Source: a virus. Taken from it: a DNA stretch of 46,839 bases. Where the stretch lies: IMG/VR virus record IMGVR_UViG_3300042868_007577, positions 1 to 46,839 of that record; one strand, 5' to 3'. The notes beneath the pieces were generated by a model. That model did not search any database. It was not told the origin of the DNA and was given only the letters and a program-made list of their open reading frames with translations. This document shows, in pieces, positions 8,955-18,689 of this stretch (within the stretch, counting starts at the first letter, position 1; each line of letters starts with the position of its first letter). Position numbers and translations under genes: made by a program.

Positions 8955-9862
8955 TAACTAGTTATGTTTGTAAAGTTTTTACTGAAATCAATATTATTAC
9001 CTCTACTTTGTCTAACTTCATATAACAACGCATTAAATTGGTCTCTAATTTCATACAAGTTGTATTGTCTGTATATGTTATTTTGAGAGTCATAAATTGT
9101 GTAGATACCATCATCAATTGATTTGGTTTGATTACCATAAAGAGCAATTGCAAGAGATGATACATCGTATTCAACCATTTCAATTTCCAAAGTTATTGGG
9201 TTGAAGAAAGTATTTGAAATAATAATATTTTGATTTGGTTGTCCAATAAACGGTGTTGCGTTTGGATTGTTTGTTGGTGATGAAGATGGGGATAATGTTA
9301 AGAAAATCAAATTAGAATTTCCTTCAACATATCTATATCTAATACTTTTTTGTGTTGTGTTAGTTTCATTCGTAACAACTGGTTCACAGAAGAACGATGA
9401 GGTAACAACTCTAAAGAAATTAGGTATCTTTGAACCATCAGGATTTAAATATTCAATTCTAAACCCAACTAAACCTTGTGGTACAAATTTGTTTTGGTAT
9501 TGTGTTGGTACATTTGTAATATCAATTACAATACCTTTGACATTTGGTAAAGCATTTAACACACCACAATCAGTAATTCTTGTTCTGATTTGAGCGGGTC
9601 TCAAATATAATGTGTAAATCCCAAGAGTGTTAAACTGTTCTGCGGGTAATGTTAAATTGTATAATCCACCCAATACCTCAACACCAGCATTTCCACCTGT
9701 TTGAGTATTGTTGAAATAAGGCTTAAGAATTGTTTGTGCATCAAGTTGAGTTAGGATAAAATTATCCGTAACGTCCCTTGATGGAGTGTAATTCATAATA
9801 ATTTGAACGTCTTCTGGTGAGACATCACTTGGTCGTATTGTGCCGTATGAACCTATTGCCAT
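8954..9862 (-). CDS. Putative baseplate structural protein, 302 residues
   Basis: I do not recognise this protein. It starts at an ATG at 9862, ten bases after a TATTTATAAG motif, and its stop overlaps the next ATG. The N-terminus (MAIGSYGTIRPSDVSPEDV) looks like a docking segment, and the body is beta-prone with few charged clusters and two cysteines. The last 60 residues are predicted by eye to be helical, with the motif YEIRDQFNALLYEVRQSRG. It lies between the PKD-domain protein and the P2 gpI-like wedge protein, which makes a baseplate periphery or connector role likely. There are no catalytic motifs, membrane segments or signal peptide. Confidence 0.72.
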   Translation of the reverse strand: MAIGSYGTIRPSDVSPEDVQIIMNYTPSRDVTDNFILTQLDAQTILKPYFNNTQTGGNAGVEVLGGLYNLTLPAEQFNTLGIYTLYLRPAQIRTRITDCGVLNALPNVKGIVIDITNVPTQYQNKFVPQGLVGFRIEYLNPDGSKIPNFFRVVTSSFFCEPVVTNETNTTQKSIRYRYVEGNSNLIFLTLSPSSSPTNNPNATPFIGQPNQNIIISNTFFNPITLEIEMVEYDVSSLAIALYGNQTKSIDDGIYTIYDSQNNIYRQYNLYEIRDQFNALLYEVRQSRGNNIDFSKNFTNITS

Positions 9863-9872
9863 ATCTTTTTAT

Positions 9873-9883
9873 CTTATAAATAG
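9873..9883 (-). promoter_or_regulatory. CTATTTATAAG motif before the 302-residue gene
   Basis: The minus strand reads CTATTTATAAG, ten bases before the ATG. The plus strand of the same site reads TATAAATA, the T4 late-promoter consensus but pointing away from the gene. Confidence 0.35.
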
Positions 9884-9884
9884 T

Positions 9885-10994
9885 TTAGTTCTTTTTTTCA
9901 ACGTTAAAAAATCCATATCCGTAGTTAATCATGTCACCTAAATTGTCAACTTCACCTAATCTTTGGATTCTCTCATATGCCGAATTCTTTCCTCGTTCAA
10001 CAAAAACATTTGTTTGTATCTGTGGTTGGTCAACCGCTTTAAGTAAAACTTCCTCTTTTGTAATTGGTCTTGCAGTTAAATTATTTTCAGTAAATCCTGA
10101 TGACTGTTCAAAGAATATTGTTGTTCCATCAATGTAATCATAGTAATCAACTGAATTAACTGTATAGGCGGTAAACGTTGTTGCGGTATTAGTTATCGCC
10201 CCCCATATTTGACCATTCTTAATAACAGGAACACCAACTTGAAATTTATACGGTCCATACATTGCCAACTCATTAAGTTTAGATTTTGTTAAACCTGAAA
10301 CAGTAAATGGAACCGTTGTAAAATTATTTGATGTTTGAGCTGACACCACATTGACCGCATCCCCTGAAAAGATGTAATTATAACTAATTGGAGTATCAAA
10401 CCAATTACCACCAGCAGGGATAAAGAATGCTTCACCATTTGGGTTATTAATAACCACATCGGTAAATGGTGTTGTCACAGTTTTTGAAACTTTTGTGACA
10501 CCCCATGGATTAGTTTGTTTTAATGTTATGGTATATTGAGCGTTCGCAACAGGATAAGTATGTGTAATTGAATTTGGTGTGTATGTCACAATTGTTTGTT
10601 CGGGACTTCCATCACCCCAATCAACTTTATATGACGACAATTCAAGGAATTTTTGAAATTCACTCGACGTATTATAAATGTCATAGACATATGGGTTGGT
10701 AGTTGTTGATGAAAATATAAAATTAGCAACAACATCTTTTTGTAATACGGCACCATCAAATGGACTATAATAACCAAAGTCAACCGCGGTTTGTCTAATC
10801 AAAATTGGGATTGTAACTCCTGTTAAAAGTGAACTTCCATTAGGTCCCGCACTTAATACTTGTGTCATTGCAGAATAAACACCAATTGTTTCACCAGTAT
10901 AACTTGGTCCAACGTTTTCACCCTGTAAGTTAACTGTAAAGATGTCACCCTTAATTGTTTCAGGTGATATTATAATATTATAGAAATCTTCCAT
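9885..10994 (-). CDS. Baseplate-associated protein with PKD-like domain
   Basis: The 369-residue product starts at an ATG at 10994 overlapping the preceding stop (TAATG). Around residues 118-178 it carries a PKD-type Ig-like fold, seen as VDWGDGSPEQT followed by THTYPVANAQYTITLKQ; WGDGS plus HTY is the family signature. PKD domains are protein- or carbohydrate-contacting modules common on bacterial surfaces and on phage tail proteins. The flanking segments are beta-rich and unassigned. The C-terminus (VFVERGKNSAYERIQRLGEVDNLGDM) is charged and helical, as in segments that dock to a wedge. Its place in a run of coupled genes points to the baseplate or a fibre adaptor, but the partner is unknown. 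Confidence 0.75.
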   Translation of the reverse strand: MEDFYNIIISPETIKGDIFTVNLQGENVGPSYTGETIGVYSAMTQVLSAGPNGSSLLTGVTIPILIRQTAVDFGYYSPFDGAVLQKDVVANFIFSSTTTNPYVYDIYNTSSEFQKFLELSSYKVDWGDGSPEQTIVTYTPNSITHTYPVANAQYTITLKQTNPWGVTKVSKTVTTPFTDVVINNPNGEAFFIPAGGNWFDTPISYNYIFSGDAVNVVSAQTSNNFTTVPFTVSGLTKSKLNELAMYGPYKFQVGVPVIKNGQIWGAITNTATTFTAYTVNSVDYYDYIDGTTIFFEQSSGFTENNLTARPITKEEVLLKAVDQPQIQTNVFVERGKNSAYERIQRLGEVDNLGDMINYGYGFFNVEKKN

Positions 10995-11815
10995 TATGGA
11001 TTAACATATTCATACCATTTTATGGGTTCCAAAGTACCCGCTCTTTGACCATCATTAAGATATATCGTTTGATTTGGATTCATGTTAAACACTTGATATT
11101 CGTGTTTATCATAATCAAGATGAACCCTATAATAAAAATATTGTGACTTATCAAAAACGTATTTATTACCCGATAATGACGATTGTGGCATATTCATCAT
11201 TTTAACAAACACACCTTGTTTTGCATCATAAAACTTTGCGGTCATATAAAACGTACTAATATCCAAGAATGTTCTCTTTTTTAACCAATAAATAAAGAAC
11301 CCTTCTTTGTCTCCAACATAGTCTAAAACAAAATATGGTTTTTTAATTGTAACAGGTGTTGTTTGCATTATTGCATCCATCTTTAATCCCTGTTGTGTTG
11401 GGATAATAATTGTCACATAATTTTTTTGTCTTTTTTCATCAAAATTATCATACAAATCCAATTTGAAAAATGAGTTTGTAAAATTATTTGTATAGTAAAA
11501 AATCTCTTGGGTTGTAAATCCTTCCGCAACATAATTGTTCTTCCAATTAACTGTATCATCTAAACTACCACCTGAAAAAAAGTTGAACTCGTATTTGATA
11601 TCTGTTGGGTCAGTTGTTGTTCCCGTTAATGGTGAATGAGCAAATCGTGTAACCTCAAAGTCTCTACCCGTACCAATAACCTCAGTTATTATTTTACTTT
11701 CATACTCATCAATACTTTGGTCCAAACCAAGATAATCCCAAGTAAATTGAATTGGGATTGTAAGTTGTTGGTCAACTATACCGTTTTTTTGAATTTTTAT
11801 TTTATTCACACTCAT
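10994..11815 (-). CDS. Putative baseplate structural protein, 273 residues
   Basis: I do not recognise this family. The protein starts MSVNKIKIQKNGIVDQQLTI at an ATG at 11815 that lies inside the last 14 bases of the gene upstream, so translation is probably coupled. It is beta-prone and rich in Tyr, Phe, Lys and Asp, with no cysteine and no hydrophobic segment. One stretch (KKPYFVLDYVGDKEGFFIYWLKKRTFLD) looks like a jelly-roll or sandwich core. Position among wedge genes supports a structural role; nothing supports an enzyme. Confidence 0.72.
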   Translation of the reverse strand: MSVNKIKIQKNGIVDQQLTIPIQFTWDYLGLDQSIDEYESKIITEVIGTGRDFEVTRFAHSPLTGTTTDPTDIKYEFNFFSGGSLDDTVNWKNNYVAEGFTTQEIFYYTNNFTNSFFKLDLYDNFDEKRQKNYVTIIIPTQQGLKMDAIMQTTPVTIKKPYFVLDYVGDKEGFFIYWLKKRTFLDISTFYMTAKFYDAKQGVFVKMMNMPQSSLSGNKYVFDKSQYFYYRVHLDYDKHEYQVFNMNPNQTIYLNDGQRAGTLEPIKWYEYVNP

Positions 11816-13490
11816 CGACTAATGGTTTTATTGGGTATTGAACTCCAAGTGTATTATAATTTATTCCTTCAGGTATTAATCTAAAGACAAATTCTTTGAA
11901 TGGGTATTGAGCACTATTAAGAAATGGATAATCAACACCTCTATCAAGATTGTCTTTAAACCCATAACTATACAAATCCCTCCATCTGAATTGTTCATCG
12001 GAATTCGAATAGTATGAATAAAACGGTACGTTATCGACCTGACCCACATTGGCAGTTTCAACATAATCAGAAAAAACTCTAATGGTCATTAAAGTATGTG
12101 GTTGATAATAAAACCCAGGACTGTTTGTATCGTAAGTAGTGGTTGTTTGAAATACGTTTTGATTGTAATTTATCTTTTGATAATATGGTGAAATAACTCT
12201 TTCAATTTGGTCGTAGTCGTTCCACTCACAAAAATCACCATCAACCAAATCACCAATATTTAAATTTTTGTTATAATAAAATGTCTTGGTAACACCGCTC
12301 GTTAATGTATAGTTTTCAGTTTGAATGTTTGTATCAGAATCGTTGTTAGTTAATTCCCACCAACCACTAACAGGCGATGTTAAATTAAATTCCCAACCTT
12401 GTTTTAATCCAATACCATTATTTGGTTGGTTAAAATAACCTGTATATCCCTTATTGATTATAGTTAAAAACAATTCACTAACAGGTCTTTTTTGATTATC
12501 TAAAACACCATTTAATTCTAAATCGTAATTAGCAGTAATATTATATGAATTACTACTCGTCTTTTGTGAAATCCTTGAAATTTGATTTGGGGTAATTGAA
12601 CTGTATTCAAATTTTTTTTCTTCACTGAACACGTTTTTTTCAAATCCGTTTTTAGAAATAATACTTCCATCAACATCTGTTAATATTTTGTGTTCCCTAA
12701 TATAATATTTAGATTTTGTCTCTAAAAGATTATCAGGATTAATGACTCTCTTAAATGTTCCTGTAACACTATTTGCAAAAGTTGTTCCCGTGTATCCAAA
12801 GTTATATATGTTGAATATGTAAAGGTCACTATCAAGTTCATTATTACCTAACGAATAAACTTGAAATAAATTTGTTTGATTATAAAAAAACGATAGTTCA
12901 ACATATTCTCCAACGGTTAATCCATGTGGGGCAATACATTGAAATCTAATCACATTACTTCCGTTTTGAGTTCCGTTGTAAATTGAGAATGGAATACCTT
13001 CAGACGCAATCCAATTATATGAACTATTATTTAAATCATAAGATAATTTTTTATCGTAGTTATTACTGTAGGCATAACTTATATAATACGTCCAATTATA
13101 GGTGTATGCACTTTTTGCCCTGTATTCAATATGTTGGTCGGATATGTAAGGTCTATAAAAATCAAACTCATAATACTGAGGATATCCCTTCCAAATACCA
13201 CTAACGGAAGATTGTTCAGGTTCCACATAATATAACGTATTTTTAAATGGAACGTATTCGGTAGTCCCTGTATATGTATTTGCATATAAATAATTTACTT
13301 TAAACGTTGGTCTAAATGTTGAACTACTTTGTCTTTCATCGTCAAAAACTTGAGCAAGACTGACACTTTGACTTCTATCGTATTCAACAATTTGTTGAGC
13401 TTGTTGCTCCAACGTTATTGAAATATCTTGGTCAACAAAAGGTGCCGACTTATATTCCTGACTACTTGGTATGATTGTATACTTATTCAC
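11802..13490 (-). CDS. Putative baseplate structural protein, 562 residues
   Basis: The gene uses a GTG start at 13490, embedded in the end of the gene before (GGTGAATAA, 8-base overlap); no ATG is near and the coupling supports this start. The protein is very rich in Tyr, Asn, Ser and Phe and low in Lys/Arg clusters, typical of a phage tail surface protein. It contains repeated YxY and NxxY patterns but no domain I can name. It sits between the giant membrane-segment protein and the 273-residue protein in one translationally linked run. A wedge or tail-fibre network role is inferred from context only. Confidence 0.75.
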   Translation of the reverse strand: MNKYTIIPSSQEYKSAPFVDQDISITLEQQAQQIVEYDRSQSVSLAQVFDDERQSSSTFRPTFKVNYLYANTYTGTTEYVPFKNTLYYVEPEQSSVSGIWKGYPQYYEFDFYRPYISDQHIEYRAKSAYTYNWTYYISYAYSNNYDKKLSYDLNNSSYNWIASEGIPFSIYNGTQNGSNVIRFQCIAPHGLTVGEYVELSFFYNQTNLFQVYSLGNNELDSDLYIFNIYNFGYTGTTFANSVTGTFKRVINPDNLLETKSKYYIREHKILTDVDGSIISKNGFEKNVFSEEKKFEYSSITPNQISRISQKTSSNSYNITANYDLELNGVLDNQKRPVSELFLTIINKGYTGYFNQPNNGIGLKQGWEFNLTSPVSGWWELTNNDSDTNIQTENYTLTSGVTKTFYYNKNLNIGDLVDGDFCEWNDYDQIERVISPYYQKINYNQNVFQTTTTYDTNSPGFYYQPHTLMTIRVFSDYVETANVGQVDNVPFYSYYSNSDEQFRWRDLYSYGFKDNLDRGVDYPFLNSAQYPFKEFVFRLIPEGINYNTLGVQYPIKPLVDECE

Positions 13491-16400
13491 CTACAGAATA
13501 TTTTGTTTTGAATTTATCCAAAGCGGTATTACCTTTGATTATTCCAAAATAGAAATGATTAGGAGCACTAACTAAGAATTTACTTGATTGTACTCCAGCC
13601 ATACTAAAAGAATATTCACCATTAGAATTCACATTAAAGATATAACCTCTTTGATATATATCACTAGTGTTATTTGCTCCAACAAAATATGTTGGTGGAT
13701 TAATATTTCTCCTATCTAAAGATTGATAATTGAACCCAAAAATACCACTATTACTTAAGTTTGGTGATTCATTGGTTTTCCAATCATTATCTTGCGAGCC
13801 AAAAATATTTTGTATTCCTGGTTGTGATAACTCCCATTGATAAAATGGAACATATTGTGATTTTATACCATATGGGTAAGTTAACGATGTTGTTGGGGTT
13901 GGTCTAAAGTTAATGACTCCTGGACTCAAATAATCTTTGTTTTGTAAATCTTCAGTTGTCGAAGAAAAGAAAACTCCCATTGTTGGGTTATCCAACCCTC
14001 CTAATATAACGACAGGGTCATCACTATTACCATACACAGGATAAAATTCAGGTGAAAATGGTATAACACCATATTCAGAATTTATTGACATACTTTGTGC
14101 CAAATCACCGTCGATTCTATAATCAGGTCGACTAAATAATTGATTTAATCCATTGTCGCCAACATTTGGAGATATAAGTTGCTGTAACCAACCTTCATCC
14201 GTAATTCTACTAATCACAAAAAGATTTACCAAATCCGAGGTATCCGAATAACTAGATGGATTTAAACTATCCATTATATAACCTTTGGCTGAAGCGTCAT
14301 AAATAATTTCTTTATATATGTCACTTTTAACACCTAAATTTATAATTGTAGTCGGAAATAATAAATTCCTATCATTTACTGGTTCTTGTAATCCAACGGT
14401 TGGTCGTCCAATAAACCTTTGTGATGTAGTACTACCCGAATAATATGGCGAACTTCTATAATAGAAATTATTCGTACTTTCATCAAAATAAACTAATTGT
14501 TTTGCAAATTTTGGGGGTAATGGTTTATTTTGATTATCAAAATAAGTATCCACTTGTATTGGGAACATATATAAAGACCCGTTAACCCAATTATTAGTAA
14601 ACGTTTGAGCCAAAACTCCTCTACATAACCCATAAAAAAATCTAAATCTATAACCCCATTCCGCCCAAGCATTGATATCTTTTTGCAAATCGTCCCATGG
14701 ATTAACTACAAAAACATAACATCCGTTTTGAACTGAATCAGCATTATTACATCCAGCCTTAACTCCAAAATTAACACTATTACCAGTGTAACAATTAAGT
14801 CCAACCATATTTTCACATACACTTAGTGTTTGAAGTACGTTAATACTAGCGATTTGACCTTCGATGTCCGCAGTTGCGACTGACGCACCAGTACTAAATC
14901 CTTGAACAACTATTCCATCGATTGTTGTTGTTTCAATTGTGTAAATAGCAAATCCAAGGTTTTGTTGTAACAAACTAACATTACCTCTCAAATTACCACT
15001 ATCAATATAATCTGAAGATGGTAGTCTATCAGTCCTCATAATGTTTTTAGAATAGTTAGTTATATTCAATTGACTTGTACCTGTCAAGGATGGGTAAAGG
15101 ATTGGACTAAAATAGAGGGTACCAAATGGTCCGTAACTGACTTGTGTATTAGGTAATGTAGATGTGTTTGCAGGGTATTGAGTTAAAGGATTTCCTCTAA
15201 GTATTGCACCTCCAGACAAATCTTCCGCAGTATCATACTCATTAACTGACACCGCACTATCGTAATAGACATTTGTAGTTAAAGTTGACACTCCTTTAGC
15301 AGTGCCATAAATTGGTGTTTGATTAACAACACTAGATGAAGTATATGTCGCACCAGGAACTATTACCGCTCTGCCTGTTGATATTCCATCTAATGCTCCA
15401 TAATAACCGACGTTACTAGTAGTATATGAAGAATACTGTAAACCAGGTGTTGTAGAACCAATAATACCAGGAGTATAGAAATTAGATTGGAAATATATAT
15501 TGTCTTGATTATTGTGTTGTTGTATTGAAGTTGGTGAGCCATTTGGAATTTTTTGTATTGGTACATTAAGTCTTGTTGATGCAGTAAATGTCCAATTAAC
15601 ATCATTTTCGTTAGTTCCAAACAAAGCTCCGATAGAATATTTATTAGTCAACAATGGAGAATAAGGGTCAACACCTCTTTGTAATACTAAAATTACTTGG
15701 TCAGTAAAATTTTCAAAATAATCTGTAGGATTTAAACTAACGGTACTTTCTAAAGTTGCAGCATTTGACGGATAACCTATAGTTTGTTTTTGGTAATTTT
15801 CAATAATACTATTTTGTCTTAATACTCCCTCATAAAAACCACCAGAACTTGCAGAGTTTGGTAATACAGGTACAGTTACACCATTAATTGTCGTTGTACT
15901 TATTGTAATTGCCGTTAATACTTGATAATATTCTATATCTGAAGGATATAAATATCTTTGACAAGTGTCTCCACTATTGGTTACGTTAAATGTTGCAGTT
16001 CCAGCCAAAGTCGCTATTGAAATACAATTATCATTTATAATTGTTTGAGTACCCGTAGTTGTGGCATTGTAAGTATTACTATTTCCATTACAATCCCCAT
16101 AAGTTATTGTACCTAAATTGGTCACATTAACAGTAACACTATTAACACATTGTACTGAAGTATTTTGCGGTATAGTATATACTGTAGTTAATTCATTATT
16201 TGTGTTGTTAGGGTCAGCATATTTAACATTAATATTAAATTGATTTGTTTGTAATGTACCATTAATACCTCTAATAACATTACCACCAGTATTACCTGTC
16301 CATAAATAATTTTTATCAGTACTTGTTGTAGGCTCAACAAAAGTTAATAAAGTACCAGCATCAAGACTTGATGTGGCTAAAATAGTTAATGTATTATCGT

Positions 16401-18597
16401 AATGATAAGTTAAATTATTGTCCGAAGCAAAAGTGACTTTAATTTTATTAACACCCTCAAAATATTTGTTTCTGGTATTAAAAACATTTATTCTTTCACC
16501 GATAGGTAAAGTTTGTTTTTGAATTGAGTAATCGAATCCTGCAAGTGAACTTTTAGCACATTTAAATATTAATGGGTTATCAATACTTCCATTACTAAAT
16601 GTAGCCATAGCCTCGGAAATTGTTGTAGTTAAATTTGCACTGTATTGTCCTGATAACGCATTAGTATATAATGCAGAATTGGATACTTGACTAAGTAACC
16701 CAGCACCTGGAATAGATGATTCAGAAGTAGTACTTGGTGGGATATAGTTATCTCCACAATTACAAGCTTGACAATCAGGATATGTAATCATCGGTATTTT
16801 GAAAGATGGGATTTTAATCTTATCAATAAATTCCTTTATATCCTTAACTTTACTTAACAGGTAAACCCACAATCCAAGTTGTATTGTAGTTGATGCAATA
16901 CCACCAGCACTAGTTCCTCCCGTAAAAATAAGCATCGCAATATAAACCAAAATCATTAAACTTAACTGAATGATATTTTTAGAAATCCAAAAACTTAAAG
17001 CAACTAATAACGGATTAGCAAACTTATTTAAAATTGCCGCAGCGACATGATATACAAATAATAATGGTACACCAATTACTTGAATTATTTGAAATACGAT
17101 TGAAAATAAAAAATATAATAAATCAAAATTTCTAAACCCTTCATTAACAGGGAATTTATTAATAGTACTATCACAATCTTGACTATCGATTTCTTTAATA
17201 CCAATAAACCTACCTCGACCACCGTTTTTAAATTCGTCAATTAATCCCGATACTGTATAAACACGATTATATTGGAATTCATAGAAAGTGTCCTCACAAG
17301 ATACCGCAGCGTCAACATTTGTATAACCCGACCAATCTAAACCAAAATAATATGAACCCGCCAATCTTTTTTTAACAGATGTTAACGTTGAATAATTTGG
17401 GTCCGCATTAACATTTGACCACCCATATTCTCTAACATTAGGGACTAAATAATATGGTCTTCTTGTTTGTTCTGTTAATGTTGGAGGTTGAGACCATTTA
17501 ATTTTAAATCTATATTTAGCCTTTGTAGGTATACCTATTGTTGGGTCGTTAGATATTACATTTTCACCAAATTCATTTGTAATGTAATAATCTAAATTCA
17601 TTGGTAATTCTGTTAACCAAACCCCATCACCGTCAATTATATTTCCAGCTTGTTCTAATTCATATTGTTCTAATATTGGATTTCCGTCACTACCTTGTTG
17701 AATAGTTTGTCTAATTGCCAATATTTGTCCAGGACCCGCCTGTAAAGAACATAGATTACCCATGTCGTCTTTTGGTTTTGCACTTTGTCTAATTCTAAAA
17801 CCATCAGCAGTAGAATAAATTGACCCCATAAAAACAGATGTTGGTTGTATGTCAATATTTGCATTATCTCTTAAATCAAAATCAAGTCGGTTAATTGCAA
17901 TATCACAAACAGTTGGGTCTCCCCATAATGGAGATATCTCCAAATTTTTAACCAAATTTACAATTTGAGGTAATGAATTAATATCGTTTGAAGTTCTAAA
18001 TCTACTACCCGCGACTTGTGCCTCAGTTGCTAAACCCATTCTAATTAAATCTTGTGGTGTCAATGAAAACTCACCTATGTCAGATAAATCAACATCCATG
18101 ACAACAGTTTGATAACCAAGTGGGACACCCATAATCATGTAGTCACCACTGTCATTTGTTTTGGCAGTAAACTTATAATACTTATCAAATATTTCTACCG
18201 CAGTAGAACCTGTCAACGCATCTAATCTTGATGGTAATGTTCCTGTGGCTGCGTGAGTTGAATATGACTTTTCGTAAGGTAGTAAGTTGTATCTATACCC
18301 ATCCTCGTTTTTGTCTGTTGGAGATTTGTATGGGTATATACTTGAAATGATTGGGTTGGACTCATCGATATTTGTAATTGGGATAAATATTGATACTCTG
18401 GCGTTAGGTAAACCGAATCCGTTGTTAGCAGTTATTCTACCAACAAGAACTCCATAGTCAGCACAACTTCTTGTATAGACATCCTCTTGTTGTAGTTTTA
18501 AAGATAAAATCTCTAATTGTTCAAACTCTTGGTCTAATTGTACGTTGATGGTTTTGGTTATACCTAATTCAGTCCTTATTCTATATGATTGACCCAT
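13483..18597 (-). CDS. Giant baseplate-region protein with internal hydrophobic helices
   Basis: At 1704 residues this is the largest wedge-region protein. It starts at an ATG at 18597, 14 bases after a TATTTATTA motif. Residues about 45-190 look like a carboxypeptidase regulatory-type beta sandwich (LVGRITANNGFGLPNARVSIF, then TNDSGDYMIMGVPLGY). Residues about 490-585 hold three or four long hydrophobic segments (FDLLYFLFSIVFQIIQVIG, LSLMILVYIAMLIF, LGLWVYLLSKV), followed by a cysteine cluster at about 605-612 (CQACNC). The rest is Asn/Thr/Ser-rich beta structure. It follows gp6, where T4 has gp7, so a large wedge protein is plausible. Membrane-type helices are unusual in a baseplate protein; they could insert into the host envelope or be buried in the particle. 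Function is unproven. Confidence 0.8.
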   Translation of the reverse strand: MGQSYRIRTELGITKTINVQLDQEFEQLEILSLKLQQEDVYTRSCADYGVLVGRITANNGFGLPNARVSIFIPITNIDESNPIISSIYPYKSPTDKNEDGYRYNLLPYEKSYSTHAATGTLPSRLDALTGSTAVEIFDKYYKFTAKTNDSGDYMIMGVPLGYQTVVMDVDLSDIGEFSLTPQDLIRMGLATEAQVAGSRFRTSNDINSLPQIVNLVKNLEISPLWGDPTVCDIAINRLDFDLRDNANIDIQPTSVFMGSIYSTADGFRIRQSAKPKDDMGNLCSLQAGPGQILAIRQTIQQGSDGNPILEQYELEQAGNIIDGDGVWLTELPMNLDYYITNEFGENVISNDPTIGIPTKAKYRFKIKWSQPPTLTEQTRRPYYLVPNVREYGWSNVNADPNYSTLTSVKKRLAGSYYFGLDWSGYTNVDAAVSCEDTFYEFQYNRVYTVSGLIDEFKNGGRGRFIGIKEIDSQDCDSTINKFPVNEGFRNFDLLYFLFSIVFQIIQVIGVPLLFVYHVAAAILNKFANPLLVALSFWISKNIIQLSLMILVYIAMLIFTGGTSAGGIASTTIQLGLWVYLLSKVKDIKEFIDKIKIPSFKIPMITYPDCQACNCGDNYIPPSTTSESSIPGAGLLSQVSNSALYTNALSGQYSANLTTTISEAMATFSNGSIDNPLIFKCAKSSLAGFDYSIQKQTLPIGERINVFNTRNKYFEGVNKIKVTFASDNNLTYHYDNTLTILATSSLDAGTLLTFVEPTTSTDKNYLWTGNTGGNVIRGINGTLQTNQFNINVKYADPNNTNNELTTVYTIPQNTSVQCVNSVTVNVTNLGTITYGDCNGNSNTYNATTTGTQTIINDNCISIATLAGTATFNVTNSGDTCQRYLYPSDIEYYQVLTAITISTTTINGVTVPVLPNSASSGGFYEGVLRQNSIIENYQKQTIGYPSNAATLESTVSLNPTDYFENFTDQVILVLQRGVDPYSPLLTNKYSIGALFGTNENDVNWTFTASTRLNVPIQKIPNGSPTSIQQHNNQDNIYFQSNFYTPGIIGSTTPGLQYSSYTTSNVGYYGALDGISTGRAVIVPGATYTSSSVVNQTPIYGTAKGVSTLTTNVYYDSAVSVNEYDTAEDLSGGAILRGNPLTQYPANTSTLPNTQVSYGPFGTLYFSPILYPSLTGTSQLNITNYSKNIMRTDRLPSSDYIDSGNLRGNVSLLQQNLGFAIYTIETTTIDGIVVQGFSTGASVATADIEGQIASINVLQTLSVCENMVGLNCYTGNSVNFGVKAGCNNADSVQNGCYVFVVNPWDDLQKDINAWAEWGYRFRFFYGLCRGVLAQTFTNNWVNGSLYMFPIQVDTYFDNQNKPLPPKFAKQLVYFDESTNNFYYRSSPYYSGSTTSQRFIGRPTVGLQEPVNDRNLLFPTTIINLGVKSDIYKEIIYDASAKGYIMDSLNPSSYSDTSDLVNLFVISRITDEGWLQQLISPNVGDNGLNQLFSRPDYRIDGDLAQSMSINSEYGVIPFSPEFYPVYGNSDDPVVILGGLDNPTMGVFFSSTTEDLQNKDYLSPGVINFRPTPTTSLTYPYGIKSQYVPFYQWELSQPGIQNIFGSQDNDWKTNESPNLSNSGIFGFNYQSLDRRNINPPTYFVGANNTSDIYQRGYIFNVNSNGEYSFSMAGVQSSKFLVSAPNHFYFGIIKGNTALDKFKTKYSVGE

Positions 18598-18610
18598 TAA
18601 TTTCTTTAAT

Positions 18611-18620
18611 TAATAAATAG
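18611..18620 (-). promoter_or_regulatory. CTATTTATTA motif before the giant wedge gene
   Basis: The minus strand reads CTATTTATTA, about 14 bases before the ATG at 18597, within a 92-base gap that otherwise shows no hairpin. It belongs to the recurrent TATTTAT set. Confidence 0.35.
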
Positions 18621-18689
18621 TTTATGCAGGATTTTTAAAGTGAACCCACACAATTAAATAATAATCTAAAGAAAAAATAAATAAACTTG

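Noticed and set aside
18598-18689. Possible terminator or small gene in the 92-base gap before the giant wedge gene
   Set aside because: No stable hairpin with a U-tract and no frame of useful length was found; only the TATTTAT motif stands out.
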